In this document: positions 6,303-6,790 of the stretch, in pieces
Layout: each line of letters opens with the position of its first letter
Position numbering within the stretch: the first letter of the stretch is position 1
DNA from: an uncultured Brevundimonas sp.
GTDB taxonomy: Bacteria > Pseudomonadota > Alphaproteobacteria > Caulobacterales > Caulobacteraceae
Assembly (NCBI GenBank): GCA_946481425.1
Contig: CAMLNT010000128.1
Span: 1-6,790 of the forward strand
Length of the DNA stretch: 6,790 bases
Direction: 5' to 3'
Made by a program: the position numbers and the translations under genes
Notes under the pieces: generated by a model
What the model saw: the letters and a program-made list of their open reading frames with translations, nothing else
Databases searched by the model: none
Told to the model about the DNA's origin: nothing

Positions 6303-6679
6303 CGGACGGGCCGCCGCCGCCCGACCGCCCTCGCGTCTGGAAGACCCCGCCGGGCGTGGCCGTCGCCGTGCTCGAGGACCTCAAGGACCCGGGCGCCCGT
6401 TCGGTCGTCGTCCAGATCGGCGAAGCCTTCTTCCACGGCTTCCTCGTGCGCAAGGACGGCGAAGTGCGTGGCTACGTCGATCGCTGTCCCCACGCCGGCT
6501 ATCCGTTGGCCGTCGAGCTCGATCGCTACCTCACCGACGACGGCGACCTGATCCTCTGCTCCTGGCACGGCGCGATCTTCAAGCCGCTGACCGGCGACTG
6601 CATCGGCGGCCCGGCCGCCGGCGGACGGCTGACACCCTGGCCGGTGGTGGTGGACGGGCAGGTGATCCGGACGGCCTAA
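6299..6679 (+). CDS. Small Rieske-type [2Fe-2S] protein of unknown role
   Basis: The product is a 126-residue soluble protein with a Rieske iron-sulfur site: Cys63-Pro-His65 in [10 protein letters not shown] and Cys87-Ser-Trp-His90 in LCSWHGAIF, which would bind the [2Fe-2S] cluster through two Cys and two His. [14 protein letters not shown] turn (99-111) completes the fold. No signal peptide or membrane segment is seen and no partner oxygenase subunit is nearby, so it is either a ferredoxin-like electron carrier or a small redox protein; the substrate is unknown. The 21 residues between the two motifs are a little more than the 15-17 common in Rieske ferredoxins. The frame is open further upstream inside gpsA, but a GTG at 6299 overlaps the gpsA stop (GTGA) and has AAGG seven bases upstream (6288-6291). 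The upstream extension is arginine-rich shadow. It is the last gene of the operon. Confidence 0.88.
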   Translation: MTDGPPPPDRPRVWKTPPGVAVAVLEDLKDPGARSVVVQIGEAFFHGFLVRKDGEVRGYVDRCPHAGYPLAVELDRYLTDDGDLILCSWHGAIFKPLTGDCIGGPAAGGRLTPWPVVVDGQVIRTA

Positions 6680-6790
6680 ACCGGCAATGCGCCCCGTTTG
6701 ACCACTGTCCGCATCGCCACGCTGGACGAGACCCGCGTCACGCCGGGGATCCGCGTCAGCTCCTTGGAGTGAATGCGCTCCAGATCGTCC
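6676..6790 (-). CDS. Lrp/AsnC-family transcriptional regulator, C-terminal fragment
   Basis: The last 37 codons of a minus-strand gene enter from the right edge and end at TAG (6678-6676). The translated end includes DDLERIHSKELTRIPGV and [14 protein letters not shown]. This matches the usual end of Lrp/AsnC regulators, where a helix with xLxxLPGV is followed by a strand, a conserved T(V)K and a terminal ALP motif in the amino-acid-sensing (RAM/ActD) domain. The DNA-binding half lies outside the window, so neither effector nor targets can be told. It converges on the Rieske gene and the two stop codons overlap by four bases. It may have nothing to do with the regulation of the operon here. 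Confidence 0.78.
   Translation of the reverse strand, partial: DDLERIHSKELTRIPGVTRVSSSVAMRTVVKRGALPV
6678..6699. terminator. Weak bidirectional terminator candidate between convergent genes
   Basis: AAAC (6678-6681) can pair with GTTT (6696-6699), and GGC (6683-6685) with GCC (6691-6693), leaving a small internal loop and a five-base hairpin loop. Both strands end the stem in three T residues. It is imperfect and short, and lies mostly inside the regulator's coding end, but no better terminator is visible where the two transcription units meet. Confidence 0.22.

Overview
The window is GC-rich, densely packed chromosomal DNA. It looks like the core genome of an alphaproteobacterium. The heme cluster hemC-hemD-mitofilin-like-hemY, the divergent tsaD-gpsA pair and Caulobacter-like promoter elements point to Caulobacterales, possibly near Brevundimonas. 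That placement is an inference from gene order and protein style; no database was searched. There is no insertion sequence, phage gene, CRISPR array or atypical-composition island, so the window is housekeeping rather than accessory DNA.

Layout: a complete tRNA-Thr(CGT) lies on the minus strand at 1-76, behind a short spacer that holds a plausible promoter. From 151 to 4182 a minus-strand operon is transcribed leftwards in the order hemC, hemD, a mitofilin/Mic60-like membrane protein, hemY. Every junction overlaps by 1 or 4 bases. From 4222 a plus-strand operon runs rightwards: tsaD, gpsA, then a small Rieske [2Fe-2S] protein, again with 4-base overlaps. The two operons are divergent and separated by only 39 bp. 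At the right edge, the last 37 codons of a minus-strand Lrp/AsnC-type regulator converge on the Rieske gene and overlap its stop codon.

Function: HemC and HemD carry out successive steps from porphobilinogen to uroporphyrinogen III, the branch point for heme, siroheme and cobalamin. HemY (the HemY_N/TPR family, not the oxidase of the same name) and the Mic60-like protein are predicted inner-membrane proteins that accompany these genes in many alphaproteobacteria. TsaD catalyses the last step of t6A37 formation in tRNAs that read ANN codons, and the tRNA-Thr here has the U36-A37 context of such a substrate. GpsA makes glycerol-3-phosphate for phospholipids. The Rieske protein's role is unknown.

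The points most worth a second look are the Mic60 homologue inside a heme operon, the very short divergent control region with a probably leaderless tsaD message, the TTG starts of hemC and hemY, and the uncharacterised Rieske protein. I found no clearly new system.
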